Shown: one piece after another, positions 1-10,305 of the stretch
How the letters are laid out: every line of letters starts with the position of its first letter
How positions within the stretch are numbered: position 1 is the stretch's first letter
Assembly (NCBI GenBank): GCA_003427395.1
Contig: BFEA01000002.1
Span: 1,859,368-1,902,217, forward strand
Origin: Chara braunii
Lineage: Eukaryota > Streptophyta > Charophyceae > Charales > Characeae
Direction: 5' to 3'
DNA length: 42,850 nt
Notes under the pieces: model-generated
What the model was told of the DNA's origin: nothing
Databases searched by the model: none
The model's input: the letters and a program-made list of their open reading frames with translations, nothing else
Translations under genes and position numbers: made by a program

Positions 1-40
1 CAGGTCAGTCTTTCAACAAGTTCATGGGTGTACCACCATA

Positions 41-510
41 GGGTCTGATCCCACAACTACAGTACGACTGTAGTCGCGAAAAAGCACTACAAAGATGTCA
101 GCGGCGGCAGTGGCGGGAAGAAAANGAGAAACTCGATCCCACGAGGGTGACTTCTTCGGTGGTTGTCCTGGACCTGCGGCGGTTATTTGTGGGCTGTTGC
201 AGAGGGCGGCGGTTTTCGCCAACCAAAATGCCACACAACAGTGTGGTCCACTGACATTCCTGATGCTGCAAATGGACGAACGAGAAAAAAAAAAATAAAA
301 AAAAATTGCTCCCTCTTTTCCGCTGTGGAGAAGCCCTCAGGGTCTACAGAAAAATTGTAGTAACTACGCTTGCGCCCTTCGCGGACGTGCTGCCACGACA
401 CACCCAAACGAAAGTAAGGCAAAATATTTCGGCTGCGACGACGTAGGAAAGTGGTGGGATCTGAAAACTACACTGTAACTGGGCTGTAGTGTAGTGGTGG
501 GATCAGACCC
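41..510. mobile_element. MITE-like element with inverted termini
   Basis: The left end GGGTCTGATCCCAC (41-54) is the reverse complement of the right end GTGGGATCAGACCC (497-510), and the similarity runs on into ACTACA-like sequence. The trinucleotide ATA flanks both ends (38-40 and 511-513), consistent with a 3-bp target-site duplication. No transposase is visible inside, so it would be non-autonomous. A 3-bp duplication fits PIF/Harbinger or CACTA relatives, but the superfamily is not certain. One undetermined base lies at 125. Confidence 0.6.
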
Positions 511-640
511 ATACTCACGCTAGGGACTTTTTGACTTATTAGGGGACGGAATTGCGGCCAGAGGCATGCAGGTGCGGCCGTAAATGCGGCCAGATACATT
601 TAAGATAGTGCTAGTGTGAGTACGCCCTGAGCTAGGGTTG
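511..640. repeat. Short MITE remnant ending GTGAGTACGCCCTGAG
   Basis: The stretch starts ATACTCACGCTAG and ends CTAGTGTGAGTACGCCCTGAG, so its ends are inverted. The 3' part (about 580-633) closely matches 40236-40285 (shared run CAGATACATTTAAGAT). It belongs to a dispersed family whose best-preserved end reads CAGGGCATACTCAC, seen also at 18474-18597 and 41791-42264. The element at 41-510 abuts its left end. Confidence 0.5.
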
Positions 641-669
641 GTGTCTTCGCAAATCTGGGATCTGGGGTG

Positions 670-815
670 AGTTCCCACTAGGACAGAGGATTGGAATGAG
701 AGTCGGGATCTGGATGTCTTTTGTGAAGAGATGCAGAAACGCAGATCAATGGGGATTTTCTGCATCTGTCCACAAAAAGTCCAGATTCCGGCATTAAATC
801 CAATCCTCTATGGGG
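670..815. repeat. Foldback repeat related to the TCCCACTAGCAAAG family
   Basis: TTCCCACTAGGACAGAGGAT near 672 and AATCCAATCCTCTATGGGGC near 798 are partly complementary. The middle (GATCTGGATG ... CCAGATTCCGGCA) also folds back. The same internal layout occurs at about 18240-18345, 20498-20665, 39825-40021 and 41573-41740. Confidence 0.45.
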
Positions 816-830
816 CTCGTAGACACTCCT

Positions 831-1415
831 GGGGTCGTCCTCGGGGCCCGAGGAGTTTTCCTTTGGGTCGCCCGAGGAATTTCCCGCCGTCGTTCCACTC
901 GTCCTCGGAATGGTCGGCCGAGGACGTTTCCTTCCGCCCGTCCTTGGTCCAGCTGCGGTCTCGTGCACAATTCGAACGTTGGCGGTGGGCCTCCAAAAAT
1001 GAAAAAAGAAAAGGTGCGGATCGCTCGTTTGAAAATTCAAATTTTGAATGCCGCCGTGGGAGTGACGTTGGTGGTTTCATCGATGGTGCAGGAAGACGTC
1101 CCCCATGAAGGCACCATCACGGTCGTCCTGGGTGGGCTGCCTACGCAGGCAGACCTACGTCGTCGTCGTGTATGCGCTCGGAAGACAGCTTCAGTTCGTC
1201 ATCGTCAGTTGCTGGTTCTTCGTAGTGTGGCGGAAAGTAGGTGGAGTCTATCGTCGTTGGTGAAGCATCCCTCTTGTTGTTCACCCGTTTTGGCGATGGA
1301 TACCGCCAACATTGGAGAGCGTCCGAAGCTGAGCACGGCGGAGAGGACGGCAGTGGCAGCGGCAGTGAACGTCGTGCTTTTCCGTTGTCAGGTGGAGAGG
1401 ACCGAGGGGAGGACA
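831..1415. other. Unassigned sequence flanking the truncated LTR
   Basis: No coding domain is recognisable. Open frames exist on both strands, but none gives a recognisable protein. Homology to the upstream LTR copy (10784-13514) stops abruptly at 1416, so this is either host flank or sequence brought in by recombination. Confidence 0.4.
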
Positions 1416-2202
1416 TGTTGATCCTTCGGAACCCGATAGTCGGGCAATCAGATTCGTTGCGTAATAGGAAGATCCTCTTACTCAACACGCCTGATTGGTG
1501 AGCCGGGCTTCGAGAATCGAGTTTGAAGAGCGAGATGAGACGAGGTGCGAAAAGCAGTGTGAGACGAGTCCAAGATTCAGATGATCAAGAAGGGAAAACA
1601 GGCGCGCAGAAAGCAAAGAGGGAGAGAGGGAAAAACAGTTGCGATGGGAGAAGAAGGGGAAGGGGGAGGGGAGAGAGGAGAGAGTGCGGGGGAAGGGTAA
1701 CGCGGGAAATAAGGAGGAGGAAGCTCGCATGCGCTGTGTCGACAACCAGAGAAAAAGACACCAAAACAGTTACAGTTTGCCTATGCCCAAAACCAATTCA
1801 AAAATTGAAATCACCATATCCACGCGTGAAAGTCGACGCGGGAAAAGAAATTCCTACGCCTATCCGTATTCTCACAAAATTCGTAAAGTTTTCCCAACGT
1901 GACCGAGAACATTCATGCAGGAAAAAGATACGTCGGGCTCCACTTATTTCATAATTCCTAATTGTCGAGCCCGATTCCCAGTGCGCTCGCTAAGGCACGC
2001 GTAATTTCTCGTGCATTTCCTGAATTACAAAAAGCAGAATTCCAAGAATCAATAGAACTTCCGAAAAAAAATGGGGGCCCAAACAAGGCGCCTGAAGTCA
2101 AGAAAGGTGACGAGGGTTTTGTGGGGCCGGTATGATACAAAAGAGGGGGATTGAGCAAAAGGTTACGAAAGATAGCATGGGGTCAGGAAGTGGTTCGTCA
2201 CA
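1416..2202 (-). repeat. Truncated 3' LTR
   Basis: This 787-bp block is nearly identical to 12707-13514. In element orientation it starts TGTGACGAACC at 2202 and stops matching at 1416. The 5' LTR and the related LTR at 24572-27174 continue about 1.9 kb further, so only the first part of U3 is kept here. The TATA box and ORF0 region seen in the other copies are absent. Confidence 0.8.
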
Positions 2203-2686
2203 TATGTGACGCGCAGGGGGTTCCAAAATTATGCGATCTCCTGATTGCATGAAAGCTCGAACAAAAGGAATAGGAGGAGACGAAGAAGCAGGAAGAGGTA
2301 AGAGCTCGGATCAGCATGATGAGCTGGCGACAACATCCGTGGCAAGATCTCCGTGAAGCATGTCGGCTTGAGCTGTTTCGGATCCCGTTCCCTGCAGTCC
2401 TCTCATGTGTAGCCCCCTGTCCTTCGAACTTCGGAGATCGTCCAGGTGGCACCATCATGGTCCATCGGATCTCCGTGTGCTCTGCACCCCCAGTCCAGCG
2501 CAGTCCATCGAATCAGAGCATAAGTTGACATCATCGTCAATGGTGTGATCTTCGCGAAACTGCTAATTTGTATTGCTCGGAGGACACGTGGCGGGTATCA
2601 ACGTCGAGTGGGGATGGGGAAGTAGACATTATACATGGGGGGATGTCGACTGGGAGGGTTGGGGGGAAATGGGGGTAAGTATCGGT
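2203..2686 (-). other. Internal sequence between ORF3 and the 3' LTR
   Basis: The stretch next to the LTR (2203-2260; CAGGGGGTTCCAAAATTATG) recurs beside the related LTR at 27175-27230, so it is conserved internal sequence. A polypurine tract is expected just before the LTR start in element sense, but none is obvious. Confidence 0.5.
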
Positions 2687-4142
2687 TCATCCCTTGCTCC
2701 GTGATCGGGAGCTCCTCGTAACCGATGATCCAGTGAAAGCGGGAAACCGATCGCCACTGTGAGGGAGGGAGGCGAGGTAGTCAGGGTAAAGGGTGGAAAA
2801 AATGCGGAAGAGTGCCGCGTGAAACAACTCGTGATGGCGACACGCTGGGATAGTTCCTGTGATTATGCAGTAGACTTCTACTGCGTTACTCTGTTCCCAC
2901 GCGGCACTAAACAAGAGAACGTGTAAACAGAACGTGGGGTTTGCAGATTGAAGGGAAGGGTGGGGATGGACTGTGACGGTGAGACGGGTGGAGTAAAAGT
3001 GATGGAAGGTATTGGGAGGAAAGGGATCGCGAGGGAAGGTGACGGGGGTAGAGATCTGGCAGAGGGTAAGGTAATCAAGGGGACGGCGGGATAATGACCG
3101 GGGACGAAGGCCGATTCCCCGCATCGGTACGTGGACGAACTGGGGGACGGGTTGGGGTGGAGGGGGAGGGGGATCGGCTCCGTCTCCGTCGTGATGCGCT
3201 CGGAGCTGCGGTTGCTGATCCGCCATCTTCGGGCTCGGGGGGCTTTGGATCCCTGGTTGGGTCGTCGTTGATACTCAGGCTCGCCCCGCTGGCGATCTCC
3301 AACTGGCTTTTCCCGGCGGCAATCTCTTCCCTTCTTCATGCCGCTTCGGGATCTTCCGCCTCCGTGCTTGTTCGCGCCGCTTCTTCCGGCAAGTCCTCCC
3401 ACTCCGATCCGACTTCCTCCTCTTCGTCTTCTTCTTCTTCTACCTCCTCTCCTTCTTCACTCTGCTCCCCTTCGCTGTACTCACTATAACTTCCCTCCTC
3501 CGACGTTTCTTCGTCGGCGTCGCCCTCTTCTTCAGTGGCTTCCTCGTCTCCTTCAAACACCTACTCAGGCTCTTCCCTCGGATAGAAGGCGGGATCGATG
3601 ATCCCGTACAGCTTCAAGTACTCCTGCCGCGATGGGAAGGTGTTGTCACTCCTGGGTTCCTCCAAGCAGGCAGTTCACTGGAGATACGGTGCTAATGCCC
3701 GCGTGATGATGTGCGGAGCGGGGCCGTCGTCGCTTTGCGAAACGATGTCGAGAGAGAGATCGTCAGCCAGTTGTACGAGGGGGACGACGAGTTCTTGAGT
3801 AATTGGTTGGCGATGGTCCGGCCGCACCGATCCGAAGAGGAAACCGAGAAGATCACCTTCCACGTCCGTTCTCCAAGCCTGGACGATCAACAGCTCCAGG
3901 TACTCGATGCACGCAGGATGTTCGCTGGTCCGCGTCCACGTCACCTGCACTCGGGCCAAGCACACAGACAGATCGACAAAGGTCTCGCGCCACACCTGCC
4001 AGTGCCCTGGATCAAGGAGCGGGACGGCAAGAGGCACGAGCAAGAAAGAAATGCGAGGATGGAGATCGGATTGCCAGAAGGTGGGGAAGAGAGAGGGGAG
4101 ACCAAAGGTGGAGAGAGGAGCGAGAGGAGCGGCGCGGTTCAT
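2687..4142 (-). pseudogene. ORF3, conserved extra gene in env position (broken)
   Basis: The gene starts at ATG 4140-4142 (MNRAAPLAPLSTFGLPS) and can be followed in several frames to 2687. The order is an N-terminal region of about 155 aa (4142-3675), a very acidic stretch rich in Glu (3560-3336), a basic Ser/Arg stretch SRRRRSRSPSPS (about 3195), and a C-terminal block (RPLDYL near 3075; LLFSAAWEQ; FSTLYPDYLASLP; to 2687). The related element at 27480-28844 has the same blocks in the same order (STFSLPSYLPTLW; SSRRRCRSHSPSPS; RPLDYL; LLFSIAWRQ; TLYPDG). Conservation between diverged copies argues for a real protein. It lies after integrase and before the 3' LTR, on the element's sense strand. 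No signal peptide or transmembrane anchor is evident. The function is unknown; the acidic and SR-like parts could mediate nucleic-acid or nuclear interactions. Frameshifts break this copy. Confidence 0.55.
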
Positions 4143-4581
4143 TGGGGACGTTGGCGTGGAGAGGTGTGAATCCCGTCGAAGTCAATCCCGGACGTCGGGA
4201 CCAGATTGTTCCCCGGTCGCGCAAGACCGTGATGCCACTCAACTGACAACTGATGTGTCCACTCTCGTAAAGAGGTCAAGATCGCGGTATGCCGGAGTGG
4301 GCTGACTGTGCTGATGTCGCCGCTGAAGGCAGCGACCGTGGTGACGTGGCTTATCCCGGGAGCCGCTCGTCGATGAAGTGTCACCACCTCCGCCAATATT
4401 ACTGCCGGCTGACTACCGACGAATCGGAATGCAGCAGCGGCACACACTCCCTGGGTGTAGAAGAACTGCGCCACTCTTCGAAGATCAGGACTGAGCCGCG
4501 GATGACGAACTTGCCGGATCTCAGAGATGTAGCCATGTGGCTGCAGCAGATGATCACCAAGAGCTTGCTCCGTGATGAAAC
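4143..4581 (-). other. Spacer between GPY/F tail and ORF3
   Basis: A minus-strand frame is open here (4585-4139) but no domain is recognisable. The element-sense sequence just before ORF3 may be its leader or an intron-like spacer. The second copy has a counterpart position (28845-29155) followed by an AT-rich insertion. Confidence 0.4.
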
Positions 4582-5045
4582 TCATGGCGAGGATGGAGAA
4601 GAAGATGAAAGAGGGGACCAGGAGGGAGAGAGCGAGGCGGGAACTAGATCGTCGTCACCCTCCTCTTCGGCAGATGAGGGAGATGGAGGAGGATCAGAGG
4701 GAGGGAGAGGACAAATATAAGAGGTATGGCGGACGATGGGGACAGAGCTATGGCTGGCGCTTGCCTCGGGCGCGATGCGCACTGTGTTGGCACCGTTGGA
4801 TCCAAGCTCGACAACGCGGAAACATCCAGAAAACTTGGGAGCGAGTTTCCGGTCGCGTGCACATTTACGTACCTGTACCAGGTCCCCTAATTTATATTGA
4901 TGTTGGGGACCGGCGTTCCCATTTCGGGCCTCGTAGCTACGGACTTGCCTTCCGTGGGCTAGATCGGTCATTTTCTGTCTTTTCTGGGCTAGCTTCGGAA
5001 CGACCCTTTCCATTAAATCGGCGTACCTTTTGGCCTTGGCCTTAA
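4582..5045 (-). pseudogene. Integrase C-terminal GPY/F-like domain with acidic tail
   Basis: The minus-strand product contains QYKLGDLVQVRK, KLAPKFSGCFRVVELG and ANTVRI. This matches the GDLV...L.PK..GP.RV..... pattern that follows the catalytic core in Ty3/gypsy integrases, with SGCFRV in place of the usual GPY/F. It ends in an acidic/Ser-rich tail (about 4660-4582) rather than a chromodomain. A relative lies at 30134-30583 with about the same spacing. It is separated from the core by frame breaks between 5199 and 5045. Confidence 0.75.
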
Positions 5046-5198
5046 GGGCGGCACGCGTGTCTCTTCCCCCTGCTTCGGCAATTTCCGAGTTGCCCCGGTA
5101 ATCGACACAAGGGAGGCTATTGGTCCGTAGCTGGAAGGGGGTGAGCCCGTGGATTCATGAGGGGTGGCCCGGTGGATTCCGACGATTTGGTATACAAT

Positions 5199-6335
5199 CT
5201 AGGGCCAAGGACGCGTGTCAAGCGCCGCTAAATTTCTACGAAGGGAAGTCTTAATCATGCGATTGGCATTTTCGGTCAACCCGTTCGACTGAGAAACGTG
5301 GGGTGCCGTATGTCGAAGTGTAATGCCTCGTCGGGCAAGTAATTCCTCTACCTCGCCTTTGAATTCGGACTCATTATCGGTTAGAATTTCTTCTGTATCT
5401 AGGTGAGTATAGAGGAACCGGTCGATGTACGTGGCTATCTCTGCGGCCCTACGGGTCTTGCAGGGGTATACCTCGATGTATTTGGAAAAATGGTCTATTA
5501 AAACTAAAAGGATGGAATATTCACCACGGTTTGGGCCAGGTGGCACGTCGATATCTGTCGTGTCCATACTGACTCGCTGGAAAGGGCGCTCAACTTCTGT
5601 TGGTACTATCGTGTTTGGTCCCCGTATTGGGGCACGATCGGCGACACAGACCAGACAGTGGGCGACTACGTATCTGACATCGTCCCGGATATTAGACCAG
5701 AACCATTGATTCAGATCTATAGTTGCCTCCATGACACTTATCGCAAAGTGAGCGGCCTGCTCTTCTTGAGCAGATCGGGTCCAGTCATATCTCTGGAATG
5801 GATGGGGAAATGTCAACCACAAACCCCATCCGTCAATTTTACGCTTTTCTAGATGACCGTTGATCCATCGGTAATCCCGAGATCTCTCAGTAGCCCGATG
5901 TCTGTCGTGCTTAGTGAGATGATCCAATGGTAAACCAGCCAGCTTAGCTAAAAGGATTTTATCCATCCAGACCTCTGCTCGTCGGTATTTCTCGTCGTAT
6001 TCGGGGACGTCCGTACGGGCAGCCTCGAGTCCAATCTCAGCAGACAGTTTGTCCGTTCTACACAAAGGGCATTTCCATTCCCTACTATTTGTTCGGTATC
6101 GAACGCATGCACCGTGTGCACGATTGACACACGTGGCACAGCTCACCCACTCAATGAATCCAGTCTCAAAAGGATGACAATTCACCCCATATAGCCGTGT
6201 AATACATGTGCAAAAACAGCAGAATCTGTCGGGAAGGGTGACAAAGAAGGCCGAGTTGGCGAGAGGGCCGGAATCAGCAGGGAAGAAGGGGTCGCAGACA
6301 CAGGCGGGGTAGCCATGATGAGCGAGGAGGGGAGA
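5199..6335 (-). pseudogene. Integrase with upstream PHD-like Cys/His module
   Basis: The product would be the integrase, which inserts the cDNA into host DNA. The zinc-binding-like region ends WSNIRDDVRYVVAHCLVC. The catalytic core has D1 in VSMDTTDID (5562-5564), D2 in ILTDNESEF (5376-5378) and E in NGLTENANR (5271-5273). The spacing is D-61-D-34-E, one short of the usual D61D35E. Upstream in the same open frame (about 6221-6060) is a Cys/His cluster: CCFCTC, then EWVSCATC, then AHGAC, then WKCPLC. This fits the C4HC3 layout of a PHD finger, including the Trp before the last Cys pair. The frame stays open above 6185 to about 6335. A PHD-like module here is not part of the standard gypsy pol. 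The start is unclear because it was probably processed from a polyprotein. Confidence 0.75.
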
Positions 6336-6382
6336 GAGAGTGAGCAGGGCTGCAGAGAGGGCGGAGCGAAGCTACATGTCAC

Positions 6383-6949
6383 TCACTCCTTTGACAGAAT
6401 TTTCACTTGTCCGTATCGTGATCCGCTCTCCTCCTTCGGCTCGTTCCACGGAATCACCTCCTCGCTCTTGAGGACCTTCTCGGGTCGGTGCAGTCGTGTC
6501 AACCCGTCAGCGTTCCCGTGCTTCTCGTGCTTTCGATGACGAATGTCAAAGTTCATGCTCTGTAGCGCTGTTGCCCATCTTTCAATCATGCCCGAGTAAT
6601 CCTTAGATTTCTTCAGGGCTAATAATGGCTCATGATCGGTGACCAATGTGAACTTCCGTCCATACAAATAGGCTCGAAAGTGACTGATTCCCCACAGAGC
6701 CGCATAACATTCTCCTGTCGGGGCGGCGTAGTTGCATTTGCAGGCAGACACTGACTTAGACGCGTATTCTACCACACATTCGAGTCCGCCGGGTCCCACC
6801 TGGGCCAAGATCGCCGAGATTGCCTCCGTCTGCCAGTCCGTGATAAGGACAAAAGGCTTCGCAGGATCCGGTCTTATAAGGACCGGAGCCGAAATGAGGG
6901 TTGCCTTGAGTTTCGAGAACGCTTGATCACATTCTGGCGTCCAGATCAA
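6383..6949 (-). pseudogene. Ty3/gypsy RNase H domain
   Basis: This is the RNase H that removes the RNA strand during reverse transcription. It begins FSKLKATLISAPVL (the connection to RT typical of gypsy), then KPFVLITDWQTEAISAILAQ with the first acidic residue, CYAALWGISHFRAYLYG, FTLVTDHEPLLALK, and ends KHGNADGLTRL, all hallmark blocks of the family. The first motif usually reads TDAS; here it is TDWQ, a probable lesion. The frame closes at a TGA at 6383-6385, and the integrase module resumes in another frame. Confidence 0.85.
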
Positions 6950-7015
6950 CGGCTGATCCTTTTTCAGCAGATTCGTGAGGGGACCCGAAATAGCCGCGAA
7001 GCCCTTGATAAACCT

Positions 7016-7468
7016 TCAGTAGTACGAGGCCAGGCCCAAGAAGGCGCAAACTTGCGTGATAGTCGTGGGCACAGGTGCGTCTCTCACGGCTGCCACCTCT
7101 TGCGATTCCGGTCCGAGTCCCTGATCTGTCACCACGTGTCCAAGAAACGAAATGGCGGTGAAAAAGAACTGACATTTCTCGGGCGCCACCTTGAAACCAG
7201 CATCTCTCAAAGCGTGCAGCGTCCACTCGATGTGCTGCGTGTGCCCTTCGTAGGAATTTGAATACACCAGAATATCATCCATGTACACGATCACGCAATA
7301 ATTGATGATGTTATGTGTCAGTCGTGTCTTCGCACAAAGTTTTGGAAAGCCATATTCATGGCTCACTGGAAGGTTGCGGGAGCATTGCAGATGCCCATCG
7401 GACATCGAACCCATTGCCAGGTTGCTTTGAACAACACAAACGCCGTTTTCGGGCGATCCTCCTTTCAC
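7016..7468 (-). pseudogene. Reverse transcriptase, C-terminal half
   Basis: It contains the catalytic YMDD box (codons 7285-7274) in VIVYMDDILVYS, then EKCQFFFTAISFLGHVV and FLGLASYY, typical of gypsy RT palm and thumb. The first part of this open frame is out of register; the conserved block PMGICNAPATFQ is found in a different frame around 7395-7360. At least two frameshifts and a stop separate it from the N-terminal half, so this copy cannot make an active enzyme. Confidence 0.85.
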
Positions 7469-7863
7469 ACAAGAAGATGATGAAACCCATGCCGAACATC
7501 AAACTTACTGAAAAATTGAGCATTTCCAATCGCATCCAACAACTCATCAATCCGGGGAAGGGGATACACATCTTTGATCGTGATATCATTCAGCTTTCGA
7601 TACTCGATGCATATGCGAATCCCTCCGGCCTTTTTGGGCACGATTACTACCGGAAACGACCAAGGTCCTATAGCAGGTTCGATCCATCCATTAACCTCAA
7701 ATTCCTTTATTCGCTGAAACGCAGCCGCCCGTTGTGCTGGCAAGTATTGACAAGGAACGCAGCTAATGGGTGGATGATCCCCCGTAAGGATGGTATGCTC
7801 GATCACATTAGACAGCCCAATATCGTTATCGCGCACACTCAATACCTCTATGTACCCATTCAA
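7465..7863 (-). pseudogene. Reverse transcriptase, N-terminal half
   Basis: The minus-strand product contains HTILTGDHPPIS, then GPWSFPVVIVPKKAGG, RICIEYRKLNDITIK, YPLPRIDELLDAI and FFSKFDVRHGFHHLLV, the fingers and first catalytic-Asp region of Ty3/gypsy RT. In most members the box is FSKFDLRSGYHQI; here the catalytic Asp is kept (KFDVR). The next residues run into a stop, and the reading continues in another frame. Confidence 0.88.
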
Positions 7864-7971
7864 GACGTTAATTAGCGATTGTCGGAATTCCTAGGAGACA
7901 TGGTCGGGCAGAGTGACAGTCGGTCGATCGGGTATTTCAAGAGGCATATCGATCCAATCAGCAGGCCGATC

Positions 7972-8457
7972 TCATCGGTCATGGATGCTGGAGAAAATAG
8001 AGCTGTTAGTGCGGACAAAAAATACAGTCGCAATCATCTGGGATTCAGTGGGGCTAATCATCTCAGTCTTTTTAACTTCGGTATCAGTTTCCGAATCAGC
8101 CAAGGTTTCTTCCACGGTTAGTCCTGTTAGATCCACCATTTCCTGCATCAGATCGGGCACATCGTTGACAGGAGCTTCGACTTCTTGTTTAATCAGAGCA
8201 ATTGTCGCTCCCTTGGTAAGCGGTGATCTGGGAGCGGAAACAAAAACATCCAGGTATTGTTTCGCCTGTTGGTAGCGTGCTCGAAGGGAAAGTGCTCCCT
8301 CGTACAAGGTGCAAGGGGGTTCCACGTCGTCTGCCAGGTCAGATATTTGTAAGATGGGTTCTCCGAGAAAGGTCGAAGGACTGACCTGGGTTTCTATAGG
8401 CGCGAGCGCGCTGTCTTTCAGACTCAAGTGGAAGGTTCGGGCAGTTCTGGGAACCAT
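7972..8457 (-). pseudogene. Pol linker between protease and RT
   Basis: A 161-codon minus-strand open frame links the protease to RT. It has an acidic C-terminal part (EMVDLTGLTVEETLADSETDTE) in place of any known domain. Position and strand make it part of the polyprotein. Such linkers are poorly conserved and no activity is assigned. Confidence 0.5.
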
Positions 8458-8466
8458 CCGAAACTC

Positions 8467-8925
8467 CTAAGGGGTTTCGTGCTCGAAAAGTTCAACCAAG
8501 TGTTTCCATTCACTCTCGTTAGGCATCTCTTCCTCGCACTCATGTTCTTCGAATCCGCTACTGTTATCCGGGGATGAAAATTCCTTGTGATCGGGACCTT
8601 GAATCATCCCTATCCGAGCAGGGTTAGGATTTCGTTTTACTGTTCGGGTTGGAACCCGCATTGGAACTGTCTTAGGCTTTCCTCCTGTTTGTGTGAGAAC
8701 CAACTGTTTGGAATCGAAATGCAGGCTGGCACCTACCGCCATTGCCGAAGGCAGTCCTAACAACACCGAATATGAGTGCACATTATGACCAAGGCGTTCA
8801 CGAGGACGTGTACTCGTCCAACTTTCACGACCACATTCTCGATGACTCCTACAATATTCATCGCTTTCTCGTCGGCAGAGACGTATTGGTCCTTGCCAGA
8901 TTGAGGGAGAATCGAGTTGAGTCAT
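8467..8925 (-). pseudogene. Protease C-terminal part and downstream spacer
   Basis: The block YSVLLGLPSAMAVGASLHFD resembles the conserved ILG.P.L end of retropepsin-like proteases in Ty3/gypsy elements. The first 50 or so codons look out of register, and an acidic segment follows (EFSSPDNSSGFEEHECEEE). The real domain continues from the frame ending at 8922. Confidence 0.6.
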
Positions 8926-9659
8926 CCCGTTCTTTTTACCGTGTCTAATGATATAGCGACCGCAGAGGAGCCAGTATCGATGAGAACGTTAAAGGGTTTG
9001 CCCCATACCTCGCAATCACATTCAGCACTTTTCCACAACACGGGTCGAGCTCTCACGAAGTGATCTTTCTCTGCTAAAGAAATTGCAGTTACTCGCGCTG
9101 CTTCGGTTTCACCATCTTCGGGTTCAGGCGATGCAACATCCTCCGCTCCTTCTTCCTTTTTCTTTTTCAGCATCCGTTGTATGCGCTGGTACGTAAAACG
9201 TTTTTGATTCTTCTGACATTGTTGCAGCAGCTTGTCATTCGCCACTTCGAATATGGTGAGCAAGTGCCCCACCGGGACTAGAACGTGAATGTCCATCTGC
9301 TTAAGCGTTCGTAGGATATCGATTTCGCCTGTCCGAAACTGTGGTCTGGGGTTGGATTCGCGCTCGACCCATTCAACATCGTCCTGGGCCGGTCGGATTG
9401 CTCTGATCATTCCGGCGAGATGAAGGTATTCGAGCGGATCGACCACGTCAGCAGCGTCGGAAGACGAAGTTCCCGGGGTCGAGGCAACTGCCATTGAGGG
9501 GGAAGGGAGCTCAGGGGCGTACGCAACAATCTCCTCGCTTCGGGCCGTATCCATTAGTGCGGCCATTCGTCCTTGATTCAGGGCTACGGGGGCTGCAGCA
9601 GGTGGGGGTTGATTTCGTTTCAGCTGCGGACAGTCCCGGGTTGTTTGCAATTGTAACAT
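8922..9659 (-). pseudogene. Gag-pol segment with aspartic protease active site
   Basis: The C-terminal part reads GKPFNVLIDTGSSAVAISLD. DTG (codons 8978-8970) is the catalytic triplet of retropepsin-like proteases, which mature the Gag-Pol polyprotein as dimers. Before it lies a Pro/Ala-rich linker and a Lys/Glu-rich stretch (KKKKEEGAEDVASPEPEDGE) that looks like a flexible spacer. The N-terminus overlaps a damaged zinc knuckle. The frame then breaks just after the active site. Confidence 0.75.
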
Positions 9660-9662
9660 TCG
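9617..9662 (-). pseudogene. Gag CCHC zinc knuckle, disrupted
   Basis: On the minus strand CYNCKQPG is followed, in a different frame, by DCPQLKR. A complete knuckle would be CX2CX4HX4C. The His and neighbouring residues are missing at the frame change, so a small deletion has removed the zinc site. The knuckle normally binds element RNA for packaging. Confidence 0.6.
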
Positions 9663-9694
9663 ATTTTTCCTGCCAGATTGGTTGTGTGAGGAAA

Positions 9695-10072
9695 TTATTG
9701 TGCATGTCCGGGTGCAGGCGGAGCAGGCAAGAGCGGGAACGATGCAGGGGCAGGTCGGGCAGGGGCCGGGTTGGGTTTAATTAGTCTGCTCATTATCTGT
9801 TCCATTTGATCCATGTGAGCCGCTTGCATTTGGACCAGATTGCTCATCCATTCAGATTGCTTGGTGGTAGCTAAATGGATCATCTGGGCCAAGTGCGTGT
9901 TTGTTATGGCCTTAGGGGAGGAATCTTGGGAGCTTCTGGGTTTAATTGTTGCTACCTGTTGGTTCATTGAGAGGCTTGGGGGAGGGGGAGAAGGAACTGA
10001 CGGGATTTCAGAGGCAGCCCCTTCGGGAAGGTCATGATCAGGCCGGGGGTAGAAATGTTCCACCGCTCGCAA
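9695..10072 (-). pseudogene. Gag, C-terminal part
   Basis: This minus-strand frame follows the capsid-like part. It has a Gln/Met-rich helix (LVQMQAAHMDQMEQIMSRL) likely to form a coiled coil and then a Pro/Ala-rich tail (NPAPARPAPASFPLLPAPP) leading to the zinc knuckle. It is in a different frame from the preceding gag piece at 10079-10270. Confidence 0.55.
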
Positions 10073-10078
10073 CCACGA

Positions 10079-10270
10079 TCATCGTTTCGCCGCTACATTC
10101 TGAATCGTGTCCGTAATGTCTTCGTCTCCCTGACTGATATATTTCTTGGTATCTGTCAGGTCTAACTCAAGTGCTTTAGCGATGATAGCGGATAGCTGGT
10201 GCGTTTTAGGGGGAACCTTTTTCTGCAGCTTACCTTTTAATGTCGGACTTCGTAGATGATCGATGAACAA
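10079..10270 (-). pseudogene. Gag, middle part
   Basis: The minus-strand frame reads LFIDHLRSPTLKGKLQKKVPP and LSAIIAKALELDLTDTKKY, typical of the second half of a retrotransposon Gag capsid (LREP..RF..GL.... type). It continues the product of 10306-10689 after a frame change, with a stop at its 3' end (QNVAAKR). Confidence 0.6.
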
Positions 10271-10305
10271 GTCTCGGGTGGACTTTTCATCTCGCCCTGA
10301 CTTAT

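Noticed and set aside
810-1421. 203-codon plus-strand frame as a host gene
   Set aside because: No recognisable domain, overlaps other open frames, and runs into the LTR at its end.
4582-4700. Chromodomain after the integrase
   Set aside because: Only an acidic/Ser-rich tail is seen, without the aromatic cage pattern.
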